This document shows, piece by piece, positions 1-9,628 of a stretch of 64,000 nt of DNA. The DNA is from CAWJPW01 sp963844845. GTDB lineage: Bacteria; Acidobacteriota; Thermoanaerobaculia; Thermoanaerobaculales; Sulfomarinibacteraceae. Numbering within the stretch: the stretch's first letter is position 1; each line of letters starts with the position of its first letter. Made by a program: the position numbers and the translations under genes. The notes beneath the pieces are model-generated. The model did no database searches, was not told where the DNA came from, and saw nothing but the letters and a program-made list of their open reading frames with translations. The stretch lies in the NCBI GenBank assembly GCA_963844845.1, contig CAWJPW010000003.1, positions 496,001 through 560,000 on the forward strand, given 5' to 3'.

Positions 1-1
1 G

Positions 2-1417
2 GTCGAAGTGACGGCCCAGGCGTGCAACAACACCCAGTGCCTGCCGCCCACCGCTGTCAGCGCCAACGTGGAGCTCGAGGTGGCGGCTGCCGGGACCGCC
101 TCCGAGCCGCGCAACCGCGAGCTCTTCGAAGCGCCGCCCGCGCCGCCCGCACCGGGTGGTGGTAGTCCCGGGGCGGCCGCCGGCCTCGGCACGCCGCCAT
201 CGTCGCCGGCGCCGGGCTCCGTGGAGGCGCGCCTCGCGGCCGCCGGGCTGCCGCTGCAGCTGCTCCTGGTCTTCCTCGCCGGCCTCGCGCTCAACCTCAC
301 GCCCTGCGTCTACCCCCTCATTCCCATCACCGTCGGGTTCTTCGCCCAGCAGGGTAAGGAGCGCGCCGGCGGGACCTTCGTCCTGGCGGTGCTGTACGTG
401 TTGGGCATGTCGGTGACCTATTCGGTGCTCGGCGTTGCCGCCGCTCTCACCGGGCGGCTGTTCGGGGCGGCCCTGCAGAGCCCTGTGGTCATCGTCGGCA
501 TCGCCGTGGTGATGGTTGCCCTCGCCCTCTCCATGTTCGGCGTGTGGGAGCTGCGGGTCCCCGGCTGGGCCATGCGTGTGGGCGGCGGCCGCGGCGGCGC
601 CGTCGGCGCCGTGGTGATGGGCCTCGTGGTGGGCTTCGTCGCCGCCCCGTGCATCGGTCCATTCGTGTTGGGCCTGCTGACCTACGTGGGGCAGGTGGGC
701 AGCCCGGTGCTGGGCTTTGCCCTCTTCTTCACCCTCGCGCTCGGTCTTGGCGTTCCCTATCTCCTGCTCGGCACATTCACGGGTGCGGTGCAGAAGCTGC
801 CGGCCGCCGGAGGGTGGATGATCGGGGTACGCAAGGTCTTCGGCGTGCTGCTCCTGGGCCTCGCCGCGTACTTCGTAGGACCGCTACTGCCGGGCCAGGC
901 TGGCGGTTGGTTGATGGCCGGCGTGCTGTTGCTGGGTGGCCTCTACCTCCTGGTGGTGGACCGTACGGGGCACGAGCAGCCCTGGATCGACCGGGTGATG
1001 CGGCTGGTTGCTGCGGCCCTGATCGTGGTTGGAGTGCTGCAGCTGCCGCACCGGGCCGCGCGGGCGGTCGATGGTGATCTCGCCTGGCAGCAGTACGACG
1101 ACGCCGCGGTGCAGGCCGCGCTCGACGGCGACAAGCCCGTGATCATCGATTTCTACGCCGACTGGTGCGCCCCCTGCCGCGAGCTGGATGAGAAGACCTT
1201 CTCCGACCCGCGGGTCGTCCAGGAGCTGTCCGGCTACGCTCGGTTCAAGGCGGACTTCACGACCCGCAGCGACCGCGTGGATCGGCTCACTGAGCGCTTC
1301 AAGGTGCGTGGTATGCCCACGGTGACCGTCATCCGCGGCGGCCGGGAGGTGTTCCGCATCACCGGCTTCGAGCCGCCGGAGCGGTTCCTGGAGCGGCTGC
1401 GCGCGGTGGGGTCGTAG
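2..1417 (+). CDS. dsbD: Thiol:disulfide interchange protein DsbD, 5' partial
   Basis: The frame is open from the window edge, so the N-terminus is missing. The protein moves electrons from cytoplasmic thioredoxin across the inner membrane to periplasmic disulfide reductases. The visible part starts in the periplasmic alpha domain (ACNNTQC, with two cysteines), runs through a proline/alanine linker, then a polytopic domain with the two half-site cysteines in LNLTPCVYP and AAPCIGPF. It ends in a periplasmic thioredoxin domain with WCAPC near nt 1165. All three domains of classical DsbD are therefore represented. An internal methionine or valine near nt 8 is not a credible start because the alpha-domain cysteine motif spans it. 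The family call is firm; partners are not visible. Confidence 0.95.
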   Translation, partial: VEVTAQACNNTQCLPPTAVSANVELEVAAAGTASEPRNRELFEAPPAPPAPGGGSPGAAAGLGTPPSSPAPGSVEARLAAAGLPLQLLLVFLAGLALNLTPCVYPLIPITVGFFAQQGKERAGGTFVLAVLYVLGMSVTYSVLGVAAALTGRLFGAALQSPVVIVGIAVVMVALALSMFGVWELRVPGWAMRVGGGRGGAVGAVVMGLVVGFVAAPCIGPFVLGLLTYVGQVGSPVLGFALFFTLALGLGVPYLLLGTFTGAVQKLPAAGGWMIGVRKVFGVLLLGLAAYFVGPLLPGQAGGWLMAGVLLLGGLYLLVVDRTGHEQPWIDRVMRLVAAALIVVGVLQLPHRAARAVDGDLAWQQYDDAAVQAALDGDKPVIIDFYADWCAPCRELDEKTFSDPRVVQELSGYARFKADFTTRSDRVDRLTERFKVRGMPTVTVIRGGREVFRITGFEPPERFLERLRAVGS

Positions 1418-2049
1418 CCGCGGCGTCGGCGTCTGGGGACCGCGTCAGCGTCGGTGGGCCGCGACCGGGTCCGCGTCCGCGACCGTGACGGTGTCCGAGA
1501 CCGCCGCGGAGCATTTCTCCTCCGGCGGGACGTGCCATCCATGACGTTCTCCCGGGAGCGCTTCCTCGTTCGGAGCGCGCCCGCGGGAAACGTCATGGTT
1601 GGCAATCCACGGGTACTCCGCCCGCAAGAGTGGCCCCGAGGGACCGAGCATGCGACTCGGCGCTGGGGCTCGGGGGCGGCCGCTCCTGCCACCTGCCAGC
1701 TCGTGCCGTTGCCGCGCCCGGGTCCGCGCCGACGGGCGGCTGAGCCGCCCGGGAGCCGGTGTCGGGAGAATCGGAAACCGGGGGGGTGGCTGCGGCCGGG
1801 TCCGGTGGCCGGGATCGCAGGCCGTTGGCCGGGACCGCGTCCGCTAGCGCGGCGGGGCCGGATTCCGGTCCCGATCCCGGCCCCGGCGCCGTGCGCTCCC
1901 GGCATGGCCACCTCCGGATCGTTCAGACGGTTCGGATAGCCGGCGTGCCGTCCGGCGTCAAGGGTCGCTTCGCGACCACTGCGTGGAAACCCTTGACACC
2001 GGTCGCCCCGTCGGCTGGTGGGAAGGCCATGAACGATCCGGAGGTGACC
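1418..2049. other. Gene-free stretch with palindromes and CCGCGTC/GGGACCG-rich low-complexity sequence
   Basis: No convincing gene is seen between dsbD and the four-helix-bundle gene. Open frames here translate to arginine/aspartate- or proline-rich low-complexity peptides without family features. The stretch repeats short GGGACCGCGTC and GCGACCG-like words (about 1436-1500 and 1800-1890) and holds two large inverted-repeat structures annotated separately. It looks like a repeat-derived leader carried together with the downstream small gene, which is inference. Confidence 0.6.
1533..1604. repeat. Nested hairpin repeat, copy 1
   Basis: Outer arms 1533-1548 and 1589-1604 pair at 15 of 16 positions (TGCCATCCATGACGTT against AACGTCATGGTTGGCA). 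Inside is a second stem, GCGCT...AGCGC, around the loop core GCGCTTCCTCGTT. The same core followed by CGCGG-AAAC occurs in the hairpin at 53795-53870, where the outer arms differ in sequence but still pair. Conserved core plus covarying arms points to a repeat family selected for structure. Confidence 0.75.
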
Positions 2050-2051
2050 AT
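1904..2051. repeat. Three-level nested palindrome overlapping the ribosome binding site of the next gene
   Basis: Outer arms 1904-1925 and 2030-2051 pair at 21 of 22 positions. Middle arms 1952-1965 and 1989-2002 pair at 13 of 14. The innermost stem GGTCGC-TTC-GCGACC is at 1963-1977. The right outer arm contains the GGAGGTG Shine-Dalgarno sequence and most of the start codon of the four-helix-bundle gene, so folding of a through-transcript would hide them. The GGAAAC word before the right middle arm matches the other hairpins of this family. Confidence 0.8.
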
Positions 2052-2409
2052 GCACGAAGCACTTCCCACTGCGAAGCCCGGCCTGCGCGCCCACGCCCTC
2101 GCCGTCGAAGCGGCCGGCGCTGTGCTCAGGCTGGTGGCCACTGTCCCACCGACCGTGAAGTTCCTGGCCGATCAGGCTCGTCGCGCCGCCTGCAGCGTTC
2201 CGCTGAACCTCGCCGAAGGCCACGGGCGATCCGGGAGGGATCGGGTACAGCGTTGGCGCATCGCGTACGGCTCGGCGAAGGAGGCCGGCAGCGCGCTGGA
2301 GCTGCTCACCCGAGGCGGCTTCGTCGATCGGGAGGCGGCGGCGAGGGCGGCCGTGGTGCTCGATCGCGTACGGGCGATGACGTGGCGGCTGATGCACCCG
2401 CGACCGTAG
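2050..2409 (+). CDS. Four-helix-bundle protein (23S rRNA intervening-sequence/S23 family)
   Basis: This 119-residue protein has the hallmarks of the free-standing four-helix-bundle family first found in 23S rRNA intervening sequences (TIGR02436-like): an N-terminal helix, the conserved ARRAACSVPLNLAEGHGRSG segment, and a small-residue helix with GSAKEAGSALELL. The molecular role is not established; relatives form pentamers and the related bAvd proteins bind nucleic acid. The start at 2050 is chosen because GGAGGTG lies just upstream and the length then matches the family; an in-frame ATG at 2029 would add seven residues. The gene sits directly behind a nested palindrome whose right arm covers its ribosome binding site, suggesting a small mobile or regulated unit. 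Confidence 0.85.
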   Translation: MHEALPTAKPGLRAHALAVEAAGAVLRLVATVPPTVKFLADQARRAACSVPLNLAEGHGRSGRDRVQRWRIAYGSAKEAGSALELLTRGGFVDREAAARAAVVLDRVRAMTWRLMHPRP

Positions 2410-2479
2410 GCCGCGACCGGGACCTGGGCCGATGACCGCGGGCGGCGCCGGCGGCTGTGCCCCCTGCCCCCCGCTGCGT

Positions 2480-3252
2480 CTACCCGACCCCTTCGAGGAC
2501 GTCGCCGGCGGTGACGACGCGCTCGCCTTGGGGCGTGAGCAGGCGGAGGAAGCCCTCCAGGGTGAGGCCGGCGTAGCGCCCGTGGAGTACCTCGCCCGAG
2601 GCCAAGCGGACCTCGAGCGCTTCGCCGGGCCGGTGGACGATGCGCCGGCGCCACAGGTCCATTGCCTCGGCCGGCTGGCGCAGGCCGTGCTCGAGCCGTT
2701 CGACGAAGACGGCGGCGATGCGTCCTGCCCACACGACGAAGTCCTGGGGGGCGACATGGGCGGCGAGGCAGGTGGCCGGGCGCTTGCCTTCCACCTGCGG
2801 AGCCGCCAGGACGTTCACGCCGAGGCCCACGGTGACCCATGCCGGCTCGGTGGAGCGGGCGTGGCTGAGCACGCCGGCGATCTTGCCGCCGTCCACAAGG
2901 AGGTCGTTGGGCCACTTGAGGCCCGCGCGCTCCACGCCCACCGCCTCGAGCGCGGCGAGAGCCGCCGCGCCGGCCAGAATAGGCAGCCGCGGTACCGACT
3001 CGCGGTCGAGGCCCGAGCGTAGCCAGTTGAGGTAGAGGCCGCCGGGCGGGGAGGTCCAGCGTCGTTCGCCGCGCCCGTGCCCGGCGCTCTGCTCGAGGGC
3101 GACGAGAAGGCAGGAGCCCAGCTCGAAGTCATCGTCGGCCATCTGCTCGATGAGCCGCAGGGCGAGCGCATGGGTAGAGTCGACCTCCTGCAGGACGACC
3201 ACCGAGTCGGCAGCGTGGCGCAGCGAGGCGCCCAGGAGGCGGAGCGGCGAGA

Positions 3253-3256
<4 letters not shown>
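2480..3256 (-). CDS. birA: Biotin--[acetyl-CoA-carboxylase] ligase, class I (no DNA-binding domain)
   Basis: The 258-residue protein activates biotin with ATP and attaches it to biotin carboxyl carrier proteins. Visible motifs are the N-terminal QEVDSTHA, the GHGRGERRW biotinyl-AMP loop, KWPNDLLVDGGKIAGVL and GLGVNV, in the family order; a C-terminal SH3-like domain follows. No N-terminal helix-turn-helix is present, so it should be a monofunctional ligase and not a repressor. It starts with GTG at 3256, overlapping the valS stop as GTGA, so it is translationally coupled to valS. An acyl-CoA carboxylase beta subunit at 58847-60514 belongs to the biotin-dependent enzymes its product would serve. 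The same frame is open far upstream, but that is a shadow of valS. Confidence 0.93.
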
Positions 3257-5865
<2,609 letters not shown>

Positions 5866-5896
5866 CGCACGCTCCTGCCGCGCCGGCGGTCCGCAC

Positions 5897-5925
5897 AGTC
5901 TACGCAGGCACCGATGGCGTGTAAA
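5897..5925 (-). promoter_or_regulatory. Sigma-70-like promoter for valS-birA
   Basis: On the minus strand TTTACA (5925-5920) and TAGACT (5902-5897) are separated by exactly 17 bases, ending about 31 bases before the valS ATG. The spacing is optimal and both hexamers are close to consensus in otherwise GC-rich DNA. No experimental support is available from sequence alone. Confidence 0.6.
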
Positions 5926-5960
5926 CGCGCCGCCGCCTCGCCTTGGGCTGGTGGGGCTCG

Positions 5961-7151
5961 CTACTGAGGGGTCTCGTCCTGCTCGCGCTGGATCTCGGCC
6001 TCGAGCTGCCGGACCCGCTCGCGCACAACCAGCTCCGCCATGTCGGGAATGACTTCCCAGGCGATCCGCTCCAGCGTGCCCGATGCCAGCTCGACCACGC
6101 GCCGGGCGATGCGCTCGACGTCCTCGTCGGAGAGGCTCGCCGGAGTCGACGGCGAGCCGTCGGGCTCGCCTGCCGGCGTCGGGATGGGAATGCTGGTCGG
6201 TGGTGGGGGCTCCTCACCTGCTTCGGATAGCGGTTGAGGCGCTTCCAGCGGGGCGGTGGCGAGCTCTGGCGGAGAGGTTTCCTCCGGCTCCTCGAAGGCG
6301 TCGCTGTCGGCACCGACAGGCTCCGCGTCAACGAAGAACTCGGCCTCGTCGTGCTGCGACGGCTCGGCGGCCATGGGAGCTCCCTCGCCGCTGTCAGGCG
6401 CGAGCTCGTCAGAAGGCTCGTCGACGAAGGAGGCCTCCTCGGCCAGGTTCGCACCGCCTTCTTCCTCGCCCTCGATGTCGGCCGTGTGAGCTACCTCAGC
6501 ACCCTCCGTCCATGGCTCTTCGGGCTCGTCCACGTCCTCGAACGCCTCGCCACTGTCACCCGGCTGTGGGCCCGGCATGCCGCTGAAGCTCATGTCGAGC
6601 CCTTCGGCGGGCGCTTCACCCGGTGCCTGACTCTCGGCAAGCTGCGCCTCGCCGGCAGCCTCCATCTCAGCGAAACCGGTGGTGGTGAAGTCGAGGCCGT
6701 CGCCCTCGTCGAAGACCGGCGGCGGCACCTCGCCTTCGAAGCTCATGGGGGTAGCCGCCGCCTGCTCTGCGGCGGGCGCGGAGCGCTTGGCCAGGAGCTT
6801 CTCGACGGCTTCCACGAGCCGCCGCGCCTCGAAGGGCTTGGTGATGATCTCATCGGCCCCGGCGGCCAGTGCGCGGTCGCGGTCGAAGGGCTCGAAGGTC
6901 CCGGTGAGCAGCACCACGGGAATGTGCAGCGTGGCGGGACGCGACTTGAGGCTTTGGCAGACCTCGTAGCCGTCCGTGCCGGGCATGATCACGTCGCAGA
7001 TGACGAGGTCGGGAGTGACCTCATCGAGCTTTCCGAGGAGCTCGTCGCCGCTGGACACCGTCACGACGTCGTGATCGGTGTCGGCGAACGTGAGCTCGAC
7101 CACCTTTTGAATGGTGAGGCTGTCGTCGGCAAGGAGAATGGTGGCACTCAT
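5961..7151 (-). CDS. Response regulator: receiver domain, long acidic linker, conserved C-terminal helix
   Basis: The 396-residue protein begins with a receiver domain (residues 1-120): acidic pair D9-D10, phosphoacceptor D53 in ICDVIMPGTDGYE, the VVLLTG threonine strand and the TKPF lysine. Residues about 130-330 are glutamate/proline-rich and probably disordered. The last 60 residues form a charged amphipathic helix (ARRVVELASGTLERIAWEVI onward) resembling the conserved tail of large acidobacterial and myxobacterial receiver proteins; this likeness is from memory. No DNA-binding domain is present, so output is probably protein-protein. It overlaps the upstream crotonase gene by 4 bases (ATGA), making it the last gene of a three-gene operon. 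Confidence 0.85.
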   Translation of the reverse strand: MSATILLADDSLTIQKVVELTFADTDHDVVTVSSGDELLGKLDEVTPDLVICDVIMPGTDGYEVCQSLKSRPATLHIPVVLLTGTFEPFDRDRALAAGADEIITKPFEARRLVEAVEKLLAKRSAPAAEQAAATPMSFEGEVPPPVFDEGDGLDFTTTGFAEMEAAGEAQLAESQAPGEAPAEGLDMSFSGMPGPQPGDSGEAFEDVDEPEEPWTEGAEVAHTADIEGEEEGGANLAEEASFVDEPSDELAPDSGEGAPMAAEPSQHDEAEFFVDAEPVGADSDAFEEPEETSPPELATAPLEAPQPLSEAGEEPPPPTSIPIPTPAGEPDGSPSTPASLSDEDVERIARRVVELASGTLERIAWEVIPDMAELVVRERVRQLEAEIQREQDETPQ

Positions 7152-7849
7152 CGCGACTCCCGCACGCTGAAATCTCGTGACTTCCTCGAGTTGTGTACCA
7201 CGAGGGTGCGGAACCTGTCAACGAATCGGCGACCCCTCAGGAGGCGCCAGGCGGCGAGGCGAGAGGGGTGGAGGGCGGCGAGGCGGCGGGCCTCCTGTGC
7301 GGCGGCGGCAGCCGGATCACCGGCCACGGAGCGCACCCAGCCGAGCCGGGTCGCCTCGGTGGCGCTCACCGAAGTCCCGGTGAGCAAGGCCAGGACGGAG
7401 GGGCTGCGACCGATGGCTGCTCGCCAGTCGACCGTACCGCCCCAGCCGGTGACCAGGCCGCGGCGGACGCCCGGATGACCGAAGCGGGCCTCGCTTCCCG
7501 CGACTGCCGCGTCGCAGCTGAGCACGAGGTCGACGCCGCCGCCCAGGCACGCTCCATGGACGGCTGCCACCACCGGCGCCGGGTACTCTCTGAGCAAGTC
7601 GAGGACGCGGCGGCCGAGGCGGGCATAGGGCGCGCTCGAACCGGCATCGAGGGCGGCGATCTCTGCCAGGTGAGCCCCGGCGAGGAAGACGCGGGGGTGG
7701 GCCGAGCGCACGATCAGGGCGAGCGGAGCGCTGGTGGGGGGCGGGGTCAGAGCTGCTGCGAGGCCCTCGAGAGCCTCGCGGGAGAGGATGGGAGAGTGCA
7801 GCAGTAGTACGCTCAGGCCGTCCTCGTCGACGACGCAGGGAGCGCTCAC
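7148..7849 (-). CDS. Enoyl-CoA hydratase/isomerase (crotonase) family protein with atypical active site
   Basis: A 233-residue crotonase-fold protein, slightly shorter than usual. The CoA/oxyanion region is seen as FLAGAHLAEI and HGACLGGGVDLVLSCD, followed by FGHPGVRRGLVTGWGGT. Active hydratases usually have Glu in both segments (GGGxE and PE); here the positions read Asp and Gly, so hydratase activity is doubtful and a different crotonase reaction is possible. The gene lies between a cobalamin-binding mutase subunit (4-base overlap upstream) and a response regulator (4-base overlap downstream), which suggests acyl-CoA metabolism. The fold is secure; the reaction is not. Confidence 0.8.
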   Translation of the reverse strand: MSAPCVVDEDGLSVLLLHSPILSREALEGLAAALTPPPTSAPLALIVRSAHPRVFLAGAHLAEIAALDAGSSAPYARLGRRVLDLLREYPAPVVAAVHGACLGGGVDLVLSCDAAVAGSEARFGHPGVRRGLVTGWGGTVDWRAAIGRSPSVLALLTGTSVSATEATRLGWVRSVAGDPAAAAAQEARRLAALHPSRLAAWRLLRGRRFVDRFRTLVVHNSRKSRDFSVRESR

Positions 7850-8256
7850 CCAACCGGCTGCGCGGCCAGGCGATCGCGCAGGTACTCCACCACCTCTCGG
7901 GTGTCGGTGCCGGGCAGGAACACCCGGTCGACGCCGGCGTCGCCCAGGAACGCCAGATCCTCGTGCGGGATGATGCCGCCGCCGAAGACGAGGATGTCGC
8001 CGGCACCGGCCTCGCGCAGAGCGGTCACCACCATGGGGAAGAGGCGGCGGTGTGCTCCAGAGAGGATCGACAACCCGACGGCGTCGACGTCCTCCTGCAC
8101 TGCCGCCTGGGCGATCTGCTCGGGGGTCTGACGGAGCCCGGTGTAGACCACCTCGAAACCGGCATCCCGCAGGGCGCGGGCGACCACCTTGGCCCCGCGA
8201 TCGTGGCCGTCGAGGCCAGGCTTGGCGATGAGGACGCGGTAGCGGTGCTCGGGCAT
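7846..8256 (-). CDS. Cobalamin-binding small subunit of an acyl-CoA mutase (methylmalonyl-CoA mutase C-terminal domain)
   Basis: The 136-residue protein is a free-standing B12-binding Rossmann domain. It carries the base-off signature DGHDRG (DxHxxG), the SILSGAH segment (SxL) and the FGGGIIP turn (GG), all in order and at family spacing. It would provide the adenosylcobalamin site for a separately encoded large mutase subunit, as in archaeal and acidobacterial mutases; no large subunit lies in the window. GGAGGT precedes the ATG by a good distance. It is the first gene of an operon with a crotonase-like protein and a response regulator. Methylmalonyl-, ethylmalonyl- and isobutyryl-CoA mutase small subunits cannot be told apart here. 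Confidence 0.88.
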   Translation of the reverse strand: MPEHRYRVLIAKPGLDGHDRGAKVVARALRDAGFEVVYTGLRQTPEQIAQAAVQEDVDAVGLSILSGAHRRLFPMVVTALREAGAGDILVFGGGIIPHEDLAFLGDAGVDRVFLPGTDTREVVEYLRDRLAAQPVG

Positions 8257-8504
8257 TTCAGACCTCCGCGAACGGTATTGTAGGGCGAATGAAGTCGGCC
8301 TGCCAGCTGGCGGGACGAGTAGAGATTCAAGGGTGAAGAGTCAACAGTGGGCGCTCGAGATGTTTGCGCGCAGACCTTACCAGCGGGACGTCGAGCCGTG
8401 GCGCGGCGATCGGGGTTGGCGAGGGCGGGCGGGGGGGACGCTGTACGATTCACGCCACTTGAACTCGGCCACTGCTCGAGGGGAGCCTCCGTCATAATGT
8501 CCCC

Positions 8505-9257
8505 GTGGCGCGCTTCTCCGATGATGCCGTGGTGCTGGACAGCATTCCGTACCGCGACCGGCACCTGGTGGTGGCGCTGCTGAGCCGGGACCACGGCCTC
8601 GTGCGAGGGGTGCTGCGCGGCGCCCGCGGCGGGAAGGTGCCACGGGCGTCGGCGACGCAGCTGCTGTCACGGGTGCATGTGACGGCGTACCAGGGACCGA
8701 ACGCCGAGCTCGCCACCTTTGACCGGGTCGAGCTGGTGCGGCCCTCGTTCGCCCTGGCGGAGAGTGTCGAGCGGTCGAGTGCGGCCGCGGCGGTGAGCGA
8801 GCTGCTGCTCGCGTTCTGCCCGCTCGGCGAACCCGCTGAGCTGCACTTCCGCCTCGCCGACTCGGTGGCCGAGGCGCTGCTCGGCGGAAGCCGACCCCCC
8901 ACCGCTCTGGCCTACGTCCAGCTGTGGGTGCTCATGCTCGGCGGGGTCTTCCCACCGCTGGGCGAGTGCGCGGTGTGCGGACGCGAGTTGGAGGGTGATG
9001 TGCGGGTGGCGCCGGCGGACGGACAGCCGCGGTGTGCTGCGTGCGCCCCTCCTGCCGCACGCCACCTGGACGACCCGTCGCTGGCCTTTCTGGTGGCGTG
9101 TCGGCGCCGACCCGTCGTCGAGGTGACCGAGCTGCCGCCCCCGGCGGCGCGGTGGTGGCTCGAACTCCTGGTTCGCCTCGAGGCCCACCGCTCTCTGAAG
9201 GCGCTGGACATTTACCACCAGCTCACCGACCGAAGCGGTGGAGAGCCTGCAGAGTAA
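8505..9257 (+). CDS. recO: DNA repair protein RecO
   Basis: RecO (250 residues) loads RecA at gapped DNA with RecR in the RecFOR pathway. The N-terminal OB fold is recognisable (VVLDSIPYRDRHLVVALLSR followed by LVRGVLRGARGGK), then a helical domain and a four-cysteine zinc site, CAVCG...CAAC. Length and domain order are normal. The GTG at 8505 has no Shine-Dalgarno sequence; the -10-like CATAAT at 8493-8498 ends six bases before it, suggesting a leaderless transcript. The 3' end runs into the remnant of an insertion sequence on the opposite strand. Confidence 0.92.
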   Translation: MARFSDDAVVLDSIPYRDRHLVVALLSRDHGLVRGVLRGARGGKVPRASATQLLSRVHVTAYQGPNAELATFDRVELVRPSFALAESVERSSAAAAVSELLLAFCPLGEPAELHFRLADSVAEALLGGSRPPTALAYVQLWVLMLGGVFPPLGECAVCGRELEGDVRVAPADGQPRCAACAPPAARHLDDPSLAFLVACRRRPVVEVTELPPPAARWWLELLVRLEAHRSLKALDIYHQLTDRSGGEPAE

Positions 9258-9621
9258 CAAACTATTGAATAGTAAGGTTGTTTCGACCTTCGAAACCTCG
9301 TCCCGGGCTCGGTGGACGCCCCCGCCTTGCTTTTCTTGAACTCCTCCGCGCCCCCGCCCCCCTGCTGTTCACTCAAGATCTCGAAAAACGACTGGTCCAG
9401 CGCCCGATCCATGTGTGCATCCGCCAGCGCCTTCTCCAAGCGACGTGCCCGCTTCTTCACACGCTTGATTTCTCCTGGCTCGCCTGGCTTCTCCACTTGC
9501 ACCACCCTCCTCAGCAGGAATCCCCGCCTGCGGTCCCTCAGCCACCGCTCCACTGTCCCTTCTCCAACTCCATACGCCTGCGACGCCTCGTGGGCGCTAC
9601 CGAATCGCTCACTCTCGCTCT

Positions 9622-9628
9622 CCACCAC
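9622..9628. repeat. Target-site duplication, left copy (CCACCAC)
   Basis: CCACCAC directly abuts the inferred left end of the IS256 element and is repeated at 11103-11109. Removing the element plus one copy restores the interrupted OrfA frame, which supports it as the duplicated target. Confidence 0.65.

Noticed and set aside
1454..1939. Arginine-rich frame before the four-helix-bundle gene
   Set aside because: It reads through hairpins and GGGACCG repeats, with no fold-like pattern, and no ribosome binding site.
7148..7849. Calling the crotonase-family protein a working enoyl-CoA hydratase
   Set aside because: Both expected catalytic Glu positions are replaced in the visible motifs, so only the fold is claimed.
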